This document shows, in pieces, positions 7,647 through 15,904 of a stretch of DNA of 40,275 nt; the stretch's first letter is position 1, and every line of letters begins with the position of its first letter. Location: NCBI GenBank assembly GCA_004524725.1, contig SDNW01000010.1, positions 1-40,275 on the forward strand. Direction: 5' to 3'. Position numbers and translations under genes: made by a program. The notes under the pieces were generated by a model. The model searched no databases. It saw only the letters and a list, made by a program, of their open reading frames with translations, and had not been told where the DNA came from. The DNA is from Promethearchaeota archaeon. Lineage in GTDB: Archaea; Asgardarchaeota; Lokiarchaeia; Sigyniarchaeales; SOKP01.

Positions 7647-8312
7647 ATGACTAATGAAAAGAACTCCAAGGATTTAGCTATTTTAATTCTAATTGGAGGA
7701 AAGAGTACAAGGTTCGGAACTGAAAAGGCGGTGATAGAATTATTAGGAAAACCCCTAATATTACATCAAATAGAAACTTTATCTAAATTTGACCAAGATA
7801 TTTTCTTAGTTGCTCACTCAGAGGAGCAGATATTTCATTATAGGAAAGAAATTGAATTTCCGAAAGCAGTGACCTTTATCGTGGATGATCGCACTATGTT
7901 CAAACATCCAAAAATATTTAAACCTATGTTGGGTATTTTTTCTGGATTTCAAGAGTTAGCAAGAGCTAACTTTAAAAAGGCATTTCTTCTATCATGTGAT
8001 ATGCCTTTAATTAGACCAGAAGTCATTGAACTTATGATTGAAGAAGCGGAAGGCTTTGACTGTGTTATCCCTCGTTGGAAAAATGGTTTTTTGGAACCAT
8101 ATTTGGCTATATATCCAATAAAAAAGGGCTTACAAAAAGCAAAAGAAATCCTTACCAATGAGAATTATGGACTATTAAACTTAATCGATAATAATTGGAA
8201 GATCAATTATGTTTCAGTAGAAGAAAAAATTCAACCCTTAGACAAGAATTTTGTAAGTTTAATTAACATTAAAGCGCCCATTGATCTCGTGAAGTTATCA
8301 AAACTATTTTAA
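7647..8312 (+). CDS. mobA: Molybdenum cofactor guanylyltransferase
   Basis: A 221-residue nucleotidyltransferase of the MobA family, which transfers GMP from GTP to molybdopterin to make the guanine-dinucleotide form of the cofactor for molybdenum or tungsten oxidoreductases. The nucleotide-binding signature IGGKSTRFGTEKA is at residues 17-29, the family-typical LLGKPLILHQIETL follows, and the metal-binding Asp is in LSCDMPLIRPEVI (about residues 115-127). Length is usual for MobA. No other molybdopterin-pathway gene is nearby. A related sugar or NTP transferase role is the alternative, but the short length and signature favour MobA. Confidence 0.8.
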   Translation: MTNEKNSKDLAILILIGGKSTRFGTEKAVIELLGKPLILHQIETLSKFDQDIFLVAHSEEQIFHYRKEIEFPKAVTFIVDDRTMFKHPKIFKPMLGIFSGFQELARANFKKAFLLSCDMPLIRPEVIELMIEEAEGFDCVIPRWKNGFLEPYLAIYPIKKGLQKAKEILTNENYGLLNLIDNNWKINYVSVEEKIQPLDKNFVSLINIKAPIDLVKLSKLF

Positions 8313-8329
8313 ATTATGTTCTAAGGCAT

Positions 8330-8348
8330 TAATTTTTATAAAAAATTA
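8330..8348 (+). terminator. Hairpin after mobA
   Basis: TAATTTTT-ata-AAAAATTA forms a perfect 8-bp stem with a 3-base loop, 18 bases after the mobA stop. The stem contains an oligo-T run, consistent with an archaeal terminator. Confidence 0.4.
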
Positions 8349-8373
8349 GCTTTATATTTTATTAACCTTTATG

Positions 8374-8408
8374 ATATTCTCATAGAGAATATTTGAGGAT
8401 GAGAATAT
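8374..8408. promoter_or_regulatory. Triple GAGAATAT element before the permease operon
   Basis: The octamer GAGAATAT occurs three times in 35 bases: inverted at 8374-8381 (ATATTCTC) and direct at 8385-8392 and 8401-8408. The first two form a perfect 8-bp inverted repeat around ATA. The last copy touches the ATG at 8410. Regulator half-sites, or an mRNA hairpin controlling access to the ribosome-binding site (GAGGAT, 8395-8400), are both possible. Confidence 0.4.
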
Positions 8409-8409
8409 A

Positions 8410-9855
8410 ATGATACTTAGTATCATAATAGTTTTGGGGTGTTTTATTGGAGTTATTCTACTTATAGTTACTGAAAGGTTGAATAGAGCTGTAGCGGCAT
8501 TAATTGGGGCAGTAATTGTATATCTAACATTAACATTCTTAGAAGGTATGGATTTTCAAGTAATTCTTGAACTTTTATTTGGTTCTGAAAGTGAAGGCTT
8601 TGTAAATTTGCATTCACTTATTTTAATAATTGCTATGATGTTTATCGTACAAATTTCGAATGAAGCAGGGCTTTTTCAATTTTTTGCTTTAAATTTAATC
8701 AAATTATCGAAAGGAAAACCTCTTTATCTGATGTCTATTTTTTGTGTTATTACTATTTTAATTTCTGCAGTGTTAAACAATATTTTAACCGTTATTATCC
8801 TAATCCCACTTACAATAACAGTCTCTCGGATCTTAAACGTAAATCCTTCTCCTTATATTCTCACTCAAGCAATATTAGTAAATATTGGGGGGACATTTTT
8901 TACTATCTCCTCTATACCGAATATATTAATAAGTAATTATGCTGAAATTCAATTCGTAGATTTCTTTCTTAATGTTGGAATCCTCTCATTATTGATATTC
9001 GTTTTTACGCTTTTATTTTTTATTTTTGTATTTAAAAAGGCTTTAGAAATTCCTCAAGACGGGATTAAGATCTTACGGGAATTTAATGTATGGAATTTCG
9101 TCCCAAACAAGATATTATTATTAAAATCACTATTTTCATTAATCATATTATTTATCCTGTTTATTATCATTCCAACATCCTTATTGACAACTGATATTAT
9201 AGCTTTAATTATTGCCCTCATCCTAATACTTATTAGTAGAATAGAAGTAAAAGAGATCTTTTCTAAAATAGATTTTGAGTTAATCTTATATCTTTTAGGA
9301 ATTTTCGTTATTGCTGGGGGTCTTGAACTCCTCGGAGTGGTACAATTATTAGGAGAATCGATGGCTAATCTTTCTGGGGGAGATCTGTATTTTCAATTAT
9401 TAATTATTCTGTGGATCTCTGCCTTTTTGAGTAGTGCAATAGATAATATTCCTATAACCAAAGTTTTAATTCCTGTAATAGGAACAATTTCAAGTGATTT
9501 TCCTCCAAATATTGGAGACCAATTTTACTATAGTTTAGCTATAGGTGCCAATTGGGGTGATAATCTCACTCCTTTAGGAGATAACATACTTGTGGTTCAA
9601 TTAGCAGAAGCAAATAAAAGACCAATTAGTTTTAAACAATTTTTTAAAATTGGATTTATAACCACCGTTTATCAGTTAATAATTATTTCCATTTATTATA
9701 CGCTTATCTTTAACCCGTCAATTGGAATATTAATAGTACTAACAATTTTTTTGGTATTCATCGTTCTCTTTATTTTAAAGAAATCAAGAATCAAGAAAGT
9801 AAATAAAATAATTGAAAATATCATAACTATATTAAGAAACATGTTTATTGGGTGA
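8410..9855 (+). CDS. SLC13/ArsB/NhaD-type ion transporter
   Basis: A 481-residue membrane protein of the same superfamily as the permease at 3585 but clearly divergent. About eleven to twelve hydrophobic helices are visible. Family loops are VLNNILTVIILIPLTITV in the first half and SSAIDNIPITKVLIPVIG with GANWGDNLTPLGDN in the second. The Asp/Asn-rich re-entrant loops resemble Na+/H+ antiporters (NhaD) and ArsB more than dicarboxylate carriers, but the ion is not assignable. It heads a probable four-gene operon: the next gene starts 6 bases after its stop, and the ribosome-binding GGGTGAT of that gene overlaps this stop codon. The final 30 residues are a basic amphipathic tail. Confidence 0.8.
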   Translation: MILSIIIVLGCFIGVILLIVTERLNRAVAALIGAVIVYLTLTFLEGMDFQVILELLFGSESEGFVNLHSLILIIAMMFIVQISNEAGLFQFFALNLIKLSKGKPLYLMSIFCVITILISAVLNNILTVIILIPLTITVSRILNVNPSPYILTQAILVNIGGTFFTISSIPNILISNYAEIQFVDFFLNVGILSLLIFVFTLLFFIFVFKKALEIPQDGIKILREFNVWNFVPNKILLLKSLFSLIILFILFIIIPTSLLTTDIIALIIALILILISRIEVKEIFSKIDFELILYLLGIFVIAGGLELLGVVQLLGESMANLSGGDLYFQLLIILWISAFLSSAIDNIPITKVLIPVIGTISSDFPPNIGDQFYYSLAIGANWGDNLTPLGDNILVVQLAEANKRPISFKQFFKIGFITTVYQLIIISIYYTLIFNPSIGILIVLTIFLVFIVLFILKKSRIKKVNKIIENIITILRNMFIG

Positions 9856-9861
9856 TCGAAT

Positions 9862-10494
9862 ATGGTTTTTAAAAATATTGCTCGGATAAAAGCATCAATA
9901 CCGGAAGTAATTCATATCATTATGTTTTATAATAACGGTATAATTTTTCAAACAACTTTTGAACAAGATATTAATATCCCCAAATTAGGTGAAACTTTAG
10001 CAAGGATTATAGGTAAGGCACGAAAAATTAATGAGATATGTAATTTCAAACAGACTGATTATAGAAAACTAATACTTGAAATGGAAGAGGTAACCATTAT
10101 TATTATTAAATTAGGAGAAGATAGCAATATTGCTTTAGTCTTTAAGAATGAAGATTCAAAACAAATTAATTTGACACCTATAAAACGATATCTTTCTAGA
10201 ATTGAAGAACTAATAGATATGGATAAAAGCGAATTGATTGTAAAGCAAATATTGGCAAAAGAAGATAACGCAAAAGCTTTAGAATCTCTTTTGCAGAAAA
10301 AAAGTGAAGAATTAGAATTACTAAAAGAAAAATTAAATTATCCATATAGTGATTCTGATAAAGAAAAATTGACTAAGGAATGTGATTTGGTAGAGCAAGA
10401 ATGGAACAAGCTGAAGGATGAGGAAGAGAAGATTCAAAATGAACTCAAAAATTTAAAACGTGAGATAGAAAAACAACAAAGAAATAGGCAGTAA
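9862..10494 (+). CDS. Roadblock/LC7-like protein with C-terminal coiled coil
   Basis: A 210-residue soluble protein. Residues 1-95 have the secondary-structure order of a single roadblock/LC7 domain. A first helix is followed by the hairpin EVIHIIMFYNNGIIFQTTF, a long helix around GETLARIIGKARKI, then the strands LILEMEEVTIIIIKLGED and NIALVFKN. From about residue 130 to the end it is a charged Lys/Glu coiled coil. Roadblock proteins dimerise and commonly regulate small Ras-like GTPases, and Asgard genomes hold many of both. Translation is coupled to the upstream permease, suggesting that it regulates or scaffolds that transporter or senses its activity. The roadblock call rests on pattern only. 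Confidence 0.55.
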   Translation: MVFKNIARIKASIPEVIHIIMFYNNGIIFQTTFEQDINIPKLGETLARIIGKARKINEICNFKQTDYRKLILEMEEVTIIIIKLGEDSNIALVFKNEDSKQINLTPIKRYLSRIEELIDMDKSELIVKQILAKEDNAKALESLLQKKSEELELLKEKLNYPYSDSDKEKLTKECDLVEQEWNKLKDEEEKIQNELKNLKREIEKQQRNRQ

Positions 10495-10546
10495 TAATAA
10501 AAAAATCATAAATAATAAAATATAAAATAAGGAGGGTTTAAAAACT

Positions 10547-10957
10547 GTGAATGACGAAAAATTTGAGTATAATACTCTTGAAATGGACATTATAAAAATA
10601 AGGGAAGTATATAAGAAAAAGGGAAAAGAATATGGCATTGTCGAATTAAATAAAAATTTAATCAGTATTTTGGTTGAAGCTATCGATTTGATGTCAGTTT
10701 CATCGAATATCAGTCCTAAATTTAGTGAAAAAATTGAAAAATTCATCATGCCTCGCTATGTTGAGATTAATGAAATTGTTTTTACTGAAAAAGATATGCC
10801 AGCAACAATTAAAATCGAAATATCAAAAGAAAATCAAAAAGAAATACTTAATGCATTTAATCTCCCTAATGTGAAGATAAGTTTAGAGAAAAATGAAAAG
10901 GAACTTAAAGAATTGATTATGCGCTTGAAGAACGCTAGCTTTACTAAGCAAAAATAG
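10547..10957 (+). CDS. Uncharacterised 136-residue protein
   Basis: I do not recognise a family. GTG start at 10547 with a strong AAGGAGGG 9 bases upstream. The protein is charged, with a predicted alpha/beta pattern: helices around residues 8-50 (EMDIIKIREVYKKKGKEYG and LNKNLISILVEAIDLM), two strands around YVEINEIVF and ATIKIEIS, and a final Lys/Glu-rich helix. There is no signal peptide, membrane helix or Cys motif. It is the third gene of the permease-roadblock operon (52-base gap upstream, about 30 bases downstream to the UPF0316 gene), so a role linked to the roadblock protein or to membrane transport is inferred from context only. Confidence 0.6.
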   Translation: MNDEKFEYNTLEMDIIKIREVYKKKGKEYGIVELNKNLISILVEAIDLMSVSSNISPKFSEKIEKFIMPRYVEINEIVFTEKDMPATIKIEISKENQKEILNAFNLPNVKISLEKNEKELKELIMRLKNASFTKQK

Positions 10958-10988
10958 GCTTCAAGTTCATATTGAGAGGTGAAACATA

Positions 10989-11567
10989 ATCACACTATTA
11001 TATGATAACCTTATCTTTTCGTTAATAATTCTTCCAATACTTATTTTTTTAGCCCGCGTGGGGGATGTTTCTTTAGGTACACTAAGGATCGTATTTATTT
11101 CTCAAGGTAAAAAGAAGTTGGCCCCTCTTGTGGGTTTTTTTGAAATTATGATTTGGTTACTTGCGATCGGTCAGATTTTCAATGATTTAACGAATTTCAT
11201 TTATTATTTTGCATATGCGGGAGGATTTGCTACCGGAAATTACGTTGGTTTAATCATTGAGAATAAAATTTCTATAGGAATAATAAATCTTCAATTAATT
11301 ATTAAGGAAAATCCTGATGAATTAATTAGAGTTTTAAAAGAAAAAGGATATGGAGTAACCACGATGACTGCAGAGGGTACCAAAGGGATGGTTAAATTGG
11401 TTTTACTTATAATTAAGAGAAAAAATCTACGTAAAGTATTGACTATTATTAGAAATGTCAATCCTAAAGCCTTTATATCTATAGAACAAGTAAGTTCAGT
11501 AAAGGGAGGCAACTTTCCTCCAAAAGAGAGACTTCATTGGTATTTATATAAAAGGAAGAAAGTATGA
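10989..11567 (+). CDS. UPF0316 family membrane protein (DUF5698 plus DUF2179)
   Basis: The recognisable core LARVGDVSLGTLRIVFISQGKK, with LAPLVGFFEIMIWLLAIGQI and GFATGNYVGLIIENK, is the UPF0316 N-terminal membrane domain (DUF5698). The C-terminal soluble part (VLKEKGYGVTTMTAEGTKG and following) is DUF2179, a ligand-binding-like domain of unknown function. The first in-frame canonical start, GTG 11058, would remove the first transmembrane helix. The frame is open back to 10983 and encodes that helix (LIFSLIILPILIFLA). A GAGGTGA at 10976-10982 sits properly before ATC 10989 (or ATA 10986), so a non-canonical start is inferred, giving about 192 residues. It is the last gene of the permease operon. 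Confidence 0.8.
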   Translation: MTLLYDNLIFSLIILPILIFLARVGDVSLGTLRIVFISQGKKKLAPLVGFFEIMIWLLAIGQIFNDLTNFIYYFAYAGGFATGNYVGLIIENKISIGIINLQLIIKENPDELIRVLKEKGYGVTTMTAEGTKGMVKLVLLIIKRKNLRKVLTIIRNVNPKAFISIEQVSSVKGGNFPPKERLHWYLYKRKKV

Positions 11568-11680
11568 ACTCAATATTTATTTTTTTTTTAAAATTTCTCA
11601 TACAAAATATTGTAAGATTGAATTATAACTCTATTTACAAAATCGAAAGCATTTATTTCTGTTGTGTATTCTAAAATATA

Positions 11681-13969
11681 ATGAAGCTTGAGGAATTTGA
11701 AAAGATCCCAATTATTGAAAAGAAAAAATTAGCTTCACGATTTAAAATTAAATCGTATGAAAAGAAGCTAAAATTTATGGATGAGAACCAAATTCCTCAA
11801 AAAGATATAACATGGGTTTTAAAAAATCTTTTCTTATCAAGTAATATAGTCTCCGAGAAAACTAAAACTTCAGTATCAAAAATTGTATATTGCTTAGAAG
11901 ATAGAATAATTATTCTCATCTCCAAATCAGGTAAAGAAATTATCTGGAATAGAGACAAATTGGTTAATGAGTATGGTTGGTTTTTCTTTGTATCTGAAAC
12001 TGATAAGATAAAAAAACGCGAAAAAAAGAAAGCACATAAGAAAGGAAATAAAGCAGAGGAACTTACGATTTCTAAGGATTCATTTGAATATGAGGGACTT
12101 TCTATTGACATTAAACATAAAAGAGATATGCGTTCATTATATCATACAAAAGAATATTTTCAATATTTTAAATTAATAAATTCTGCTAATATTCCACAAA
12201 CTGATTTTAAAAAAGTTATTAACGATATTTTTTATAACAATACCTTAATTCCGGAAAAAGAGAAAAAATCTATAAGAAAGATTGTTTATTATGAAGAGGA
12301 AAGAGTCATTGTCATCAAATCTTTAAATGCTGACATAATGTATGAACATTTGGAATCCTTGGTGAAAAAATATGGATGGTACTTTTATATCACGGGGGTC
12401 CCCGTAGGTGAAAGCGATATCTCATTAGCTATTGATAAAATTGAAAAACGGTGGGACGCCACGTATTTTCAAGATATCTCCTTAGTTTCTAAGGGAACGG
12501 ATAAAAATGATATAAGAATAACCATATATCCGATTATTCTTAAACCAAATCATAACGCGCATATTTTGGGATTGGGAAAATTAAACATCTTAATTGACTG
12601 TGGATTTTCGCCTCCTAACGAGGAGGAAGGTGAAGAAGGAGACTTTCATTATATTTTAGAATATTTAGAGAACTTGCCACATATTCTCGACGAAGAACTA
12701 AAAAAAATCCCTGGAGATGATACTAGTAAAGTAGACAGTAAAACTAATCCTTACCACGAATCGAAACCGAATATTGATGCTATATTTTTGTCACATAGTC
12801 ATTATGATCACATATCAGGATTAAAGGAAATGATTAAGCATTTTCCAGATGTCCCGATTCTTTGTTCCAGAATTACTTTAGATTTATACCTCCTGCGTGA
12901 TTCTAACTTTTTGAAACAAGAATCCCAATCTGAAATCGAAGAGAAAGAATACCAAAATATCGTTCGTAATGTAATATATGTTGAAAATGGCTCTAAAATT
13001 GATTTTCAAGAGAAAGAATGCTACTTATCTTTCTATCATGCCGGTCATATGCCTGGAGCGTTAATGATTTTAGCAAAAGTCAAAGACTTTCGCTTTTTAT
13101 ATACGGGAGATTATACTTACTATGATATTACTCCTTTTGCTGGTACAAAAAGGTTTCTGGGACAGATCTCGAAGCCTATTAATTATTTACTAATTGATGG
13201 TACCTGTGCAATGGATGATTATGGAGATATTAATGAAACTTTCCATAGTTTAATATTATTTTTAGAACAAAAAGCCGAATATGAAGATAATGTACTCATT
13301 GGTGCAGATCCCTCGAGTTTAGCAATCACATTCATGCTAATTTTCTGGAGATATTTCCGAAAGCTACAATTGAGAAGAGATTTTAAAAAACGCCCAAACA
13401 TCTACGTAGATATGATGGTAAAGAAAAATATTCAAGTAATAAATACACGTTATAAATATATTTATGGTCCCATCTCTAAACTCATCCGTGATAAAGCTAA
13501 TCCATTCAATAGCATCAAATTTCGTTGGTTTGATGTGGATGATTTAGATTTTTTAAGGAAAAAAAACAATATTATCATCTCTCACCCGCCGGATTTGTCC
13601 TATGGCATAATTAGAAATATCATTAATATTATCGGTCGTAATCCACATAATTTAGTTTATCTTGCGGGTTCTGTGCATGAGGAACCGGGTTCATCTTTAG
13701 TTTCAAGAGCAGAAGAAATTAAGTTCTCGGAAACATGGAAAGCACCATTTAGAGCACTACTCATAAATACATTTGTTCCCCAGTTGAAAATAATACTCCA
13801 TTCAGATAAGAAACAACTTACCAAAATGATTGAAAATTTGGAACCTAAAGAAGTATGCTTCTTCCATCAATCGGCTAAAAGCTTATACGAAGTAGTAGAA
13901 TACGTAAAGGAATTGGGAGTAGAGAAGGTCTCTTTACCTCAAAAGAGAAGGTTATTAATTCTAAATTAA
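11681..13969 (+). CDS. Metallo-beta-lactamase-fold hydrolase with duplicated N-terminal module
   Basis: A 762-residue protein. Residues about 30-106 and 161-239 are two copies of the same module: QIP/NIP, then an IVSEKTKT or LIPEKEKK segment, SKIVY or RKIVY, an I/V-rich strand, and a closing YGWFFFVS or YGWYFYIT. Residues about 278-762 are a metallo-beta-lactamase hydrolase: LNILIDCGF, the metal-binding HSHYDH (372-377), HAGHMPGA, LYTGDYTYY, and a late FFHQSAKSL segment. The insert and order of motifs resemble beta-CASP nucleases (CPSF73/RNase J class), so an RNA or DNA substrate is likely but not proven. The N-terminal modules are not a KH pair I recognise. Probably a monocistronic gene. Confidence 0.75.
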   Translation: MKLEEFEKIPIIEKKKLASRFKIKSYEKKLKFMDENQIPQKDITWVLKNLFLSSNIVSEKTKTSVSKIVYCLEDRIIILISKSGKEIIWNRDKLVNEYGWFFFVSETDKIKKREKKKAHKKGNKAEELTISKDSFEYEGLSIDIKHKRDMRSLYHTKEYFQYFKLINSANIPQTDFKKVINDIFYNNTLIPEKEKKSIRKIVYYEEERVIVIKSLNADIMYEHLESLVKKYGWYFYITGVPVGESDISLAIDKIEKRWDATYFQDISLVSKGTDKNDIRITIYPIILKPNHNAHILGLGKLNILIDCGFSPPNEEEGEEGDFHYILEYLENLPHILDEELKKIPGDDTSKVDSKTNPYHESKPNIDAIFLSHSHYDHISGLKEMIKHFPDVPILCSRITLDLYLLRDSNFLKQESQSEIEEKEYQNIVRNVIYVENGSKIDFQEKECYLSFYHAGHMPGALMILAKVKDFRFLYTGDYTYYDITPFAGTKRFLGQISKPINYLLIDGTCAMDDYGDINETFHSLILFLEQKAEYEDNVLIGADPSSLAITFMLIFWRYFRKLQLRRDFKKRPNIYVDMMVKKNIQVINTRYKYIYGPISKLIRDKANPFNSIKFRWFDVDDLDFLRKKNNIIISHPPDLSYGIIRNIINIIGRNPHNLVYLAGSVHEEPGSSLVSRAEEIKFSETWKAPFRALLINTFVPQLKIILHSDKKQLTKMIENLEPKEVCFFHQSAKSLYEVVEYVKELGVEKVSLPQKRRLLILN

Positions 13970-14133
13970 CTAATTCTCTAATTACTTACTCATTCTCTTC
14001 TTTATGAAGAATATTTTAGAGATTCTTTGCTTATAATTAAGTTGATCAATAATCAGTACTATTTATTCATAAAAAATAAATGTGTATCATAATTTTTCCC
14101 AATCAATTATTTTATGATTTTTTGATCTAGTTA

Positions 14134-15825
14134 ATGACATCGCTACAATCAAATGGGCAATCTGACGATATTAATGAAAAAGCAAAAGTAACCTATGGAA
14201 AGCTTGCAAAATCATCTTTCTTTTCTGTCTTAAGTACTTATAGCACATTCATATTATCAATTATATCCTCCTTTTTAATTGCTAGATTGATTAATGATAT
14301 TCATTGGAGTTATTTCATAGTAGCATTATCATATATTCAAATTATTATTTTAATACTGAGATTTTTCCCTCCGGAATTATCAAATACCCTTTATTATTAC
14401 ATCCCTCATTATTATGCCCTTGGGAAGCATAGAGAACTCAAAACTTTAATATATCGCGCACTTGTCATTAAATTAATATTCCTTATTCCCATTTTCATTG
14501 TTAGTGTGTTGTTTTTCAATTTCTTTTCGAATATTTTTCTTGCGAATTGGCCTTCAGAAAGTGTGAAATGTTTAATTATACTCTCTCCTCTTATTATAAT
14601 AAATGATCTCAATATAGTATTAAACTCCATTAGTATTGGATTCAATCGGTTCAAATTGGTTTTAATTCTTTCTGCAATTCAATATTCCGTTTATATCGGT
14701 TTTTTATCATACTATTATATTTTTTATCAAACAATTGATTTAATCTCGCTCTCTCTATCATTTTTGATTGCCACAATAATTCCTTTTATTATTAATTTGG
14801 TTATAAACGGTATAAAGATGCATAATGTAAAAGTTGAGGGTAAAAGCTCATTCCGATTTAAACATGATTTTCGAAAAATTATCAAGTATGGAGGATTTGT
14901 AAGAGCTGCGAACTTCTTTTCTGAAATCTGGGGCGATATTCAAGTTATTGCTGTTAATTCTTTTGAACAAACCTCTGTAATGGCTATAAAAATCTCACGA
15001 GATTTCATATCTATTTCAAAAAATACGTCTAATGCTATTGCTTATCCATTAGTTGTTTCATTTACATCTTCTATTGCTACAAAAGAGCGAGACATAATTA
15101 TTTCAGTTTATAATACTATACTAAAATATTTAATTTTTTTTATCCAAATAATTACAGGTGTACTCTTTTTTTGTATAAGATTTTTAATTTCTTTGATTTA
15201 TAGCGAATCTCGTTTGATATATTCCAATATAGTGAGTCTATATATATTTACTACAATATTCATGATAATAACCATTCCCTTAGATTCACTGTTGTTAGCT
15301 GATAATAAAACAAAAACTTTTTTTTATTTGCGTTTTGGAGGATTCTGTCTACGGCTTCCTGTTTTTTTATTATTGTTAATATTTTTTGGTCTCTATGAAG
15401 CCATTATAGGGATGAATCTAACCAATTTAGTTATCGGTATAATCTATTTGATTATAACAATTAAATCAAATGCGATAAAGATTGATATCAAACGAATCTG
15501 CCTTTACTATTTGGTCTTTTTCATGGCGATAACTTTCACTATCGGTTTGGAATTCTTGTTTCTGAATAATTTAAATAATTTATTGTTGTCTGCTCTGAAT
15601 ATTACTGTTGCTAAGGAGTTTAACATCTTTAGTGTTTTATTATTCGTACTTGTATACTTCTTTCTTATAGGAGTATTTAAAATATTGACTCCGAATGACA
15701 TTGAAAATGTACAGTTACTTTTAAATAAGGAAAATCGAATGCATAAAATCACTTATAAGCTACTCAATATGCTAAAGATTCTCTTACATAAATTATCGAT
15801 TAATGATCCAGATCCTCCCTCTTAA
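14134..15825 (+). CDS. Polysaccharide/oligosaccharide flippase (MOP superfamily, Wzx-like)
   Basis: A 563-residue membrane protein with about 14 hydrophobic helices. The start SSFFSVLSTYSTFILSII, the second-helix FLIARLIND and the mid-protein GGFVRAANFFSEIWGDIQ match lipid-linked oligosaccharide flippases of the MOP superfamily (PF01943 type). In archaea, such proteins move glycan-charged dolichol across the membrane for surface protein glycosylation. The adjacent GT4 glycosyltransferase (80-base gap, same strand) supports that role. ATG 14134 is chosen; the first 25 residues are a hydrophilic cytosolic head. Length is a little above the family average because of a C-terminal basic tail. Confidence 0.8.
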   Translation: MTSLQSNGQSDDINEKAKVTYGKLAKSSFFSVLSTYSTFILSIISSFLIARLINDIHWSYFIVALSYIQIIILILRFFPPELSNTLYYYIPHYYALGKHRELKTLIYRALVIKLIFLIPIFIVSVLFFNFFSNIFLANWPSESVKCLIILSPLIIINDLNIVLNSISIGFNRFKLVLILSAIQYSVYIGFLSYYYIFYQTIDLISLSLSFLIATIIPFIINLVINGIKMHNVKVEGKSSFRFKHDFRKIIKYGGFVRAANFFSEIWGDIQVIAVNSFEQTSVMAIKISRDFISISKNTSNAIAYPLVVSFTSSIATKERDIIISVYNTILKYLIFFIQIITGVLFFCIRFLISLIYSESRLIYSNIVSLYIFTTIFMIITIPLDSLLLADNKTKTFFYLRFGGFCLRLPVFLLLLIFFGLYEAIIGMNLTNLVIGIIYLIITIKSNAIKIDIKRICLYYLVFFMAITFTIGLEFLFLNNLNNLLLSALNITVAKEFNIFSVLLFVLVYFFLIGVFKILTPNDIENVQLLLNKENRMHKITYKLLNMLKILLHKLSINDPDPPS

Positions 15826-15904
15826 ACAAGTAGATATGACGAAAACTTATAAGATTTAAAAAAGTTTAATATGAATTTAATATTTAATACGACTTGAATA
15901 GACT

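Noticed and set aside
3585-9855. The two permeases as a recent duplication
   Set aside because: Both are of the ArsB/NhaD superfamily but the key loops and lengths differ too much for a recent copy.
11058-11567. UPF0316 protein starting at GTG 11058
   Set aside because: It removes the conserved first membrane helix and has no ribosome-binding site at the right distance.
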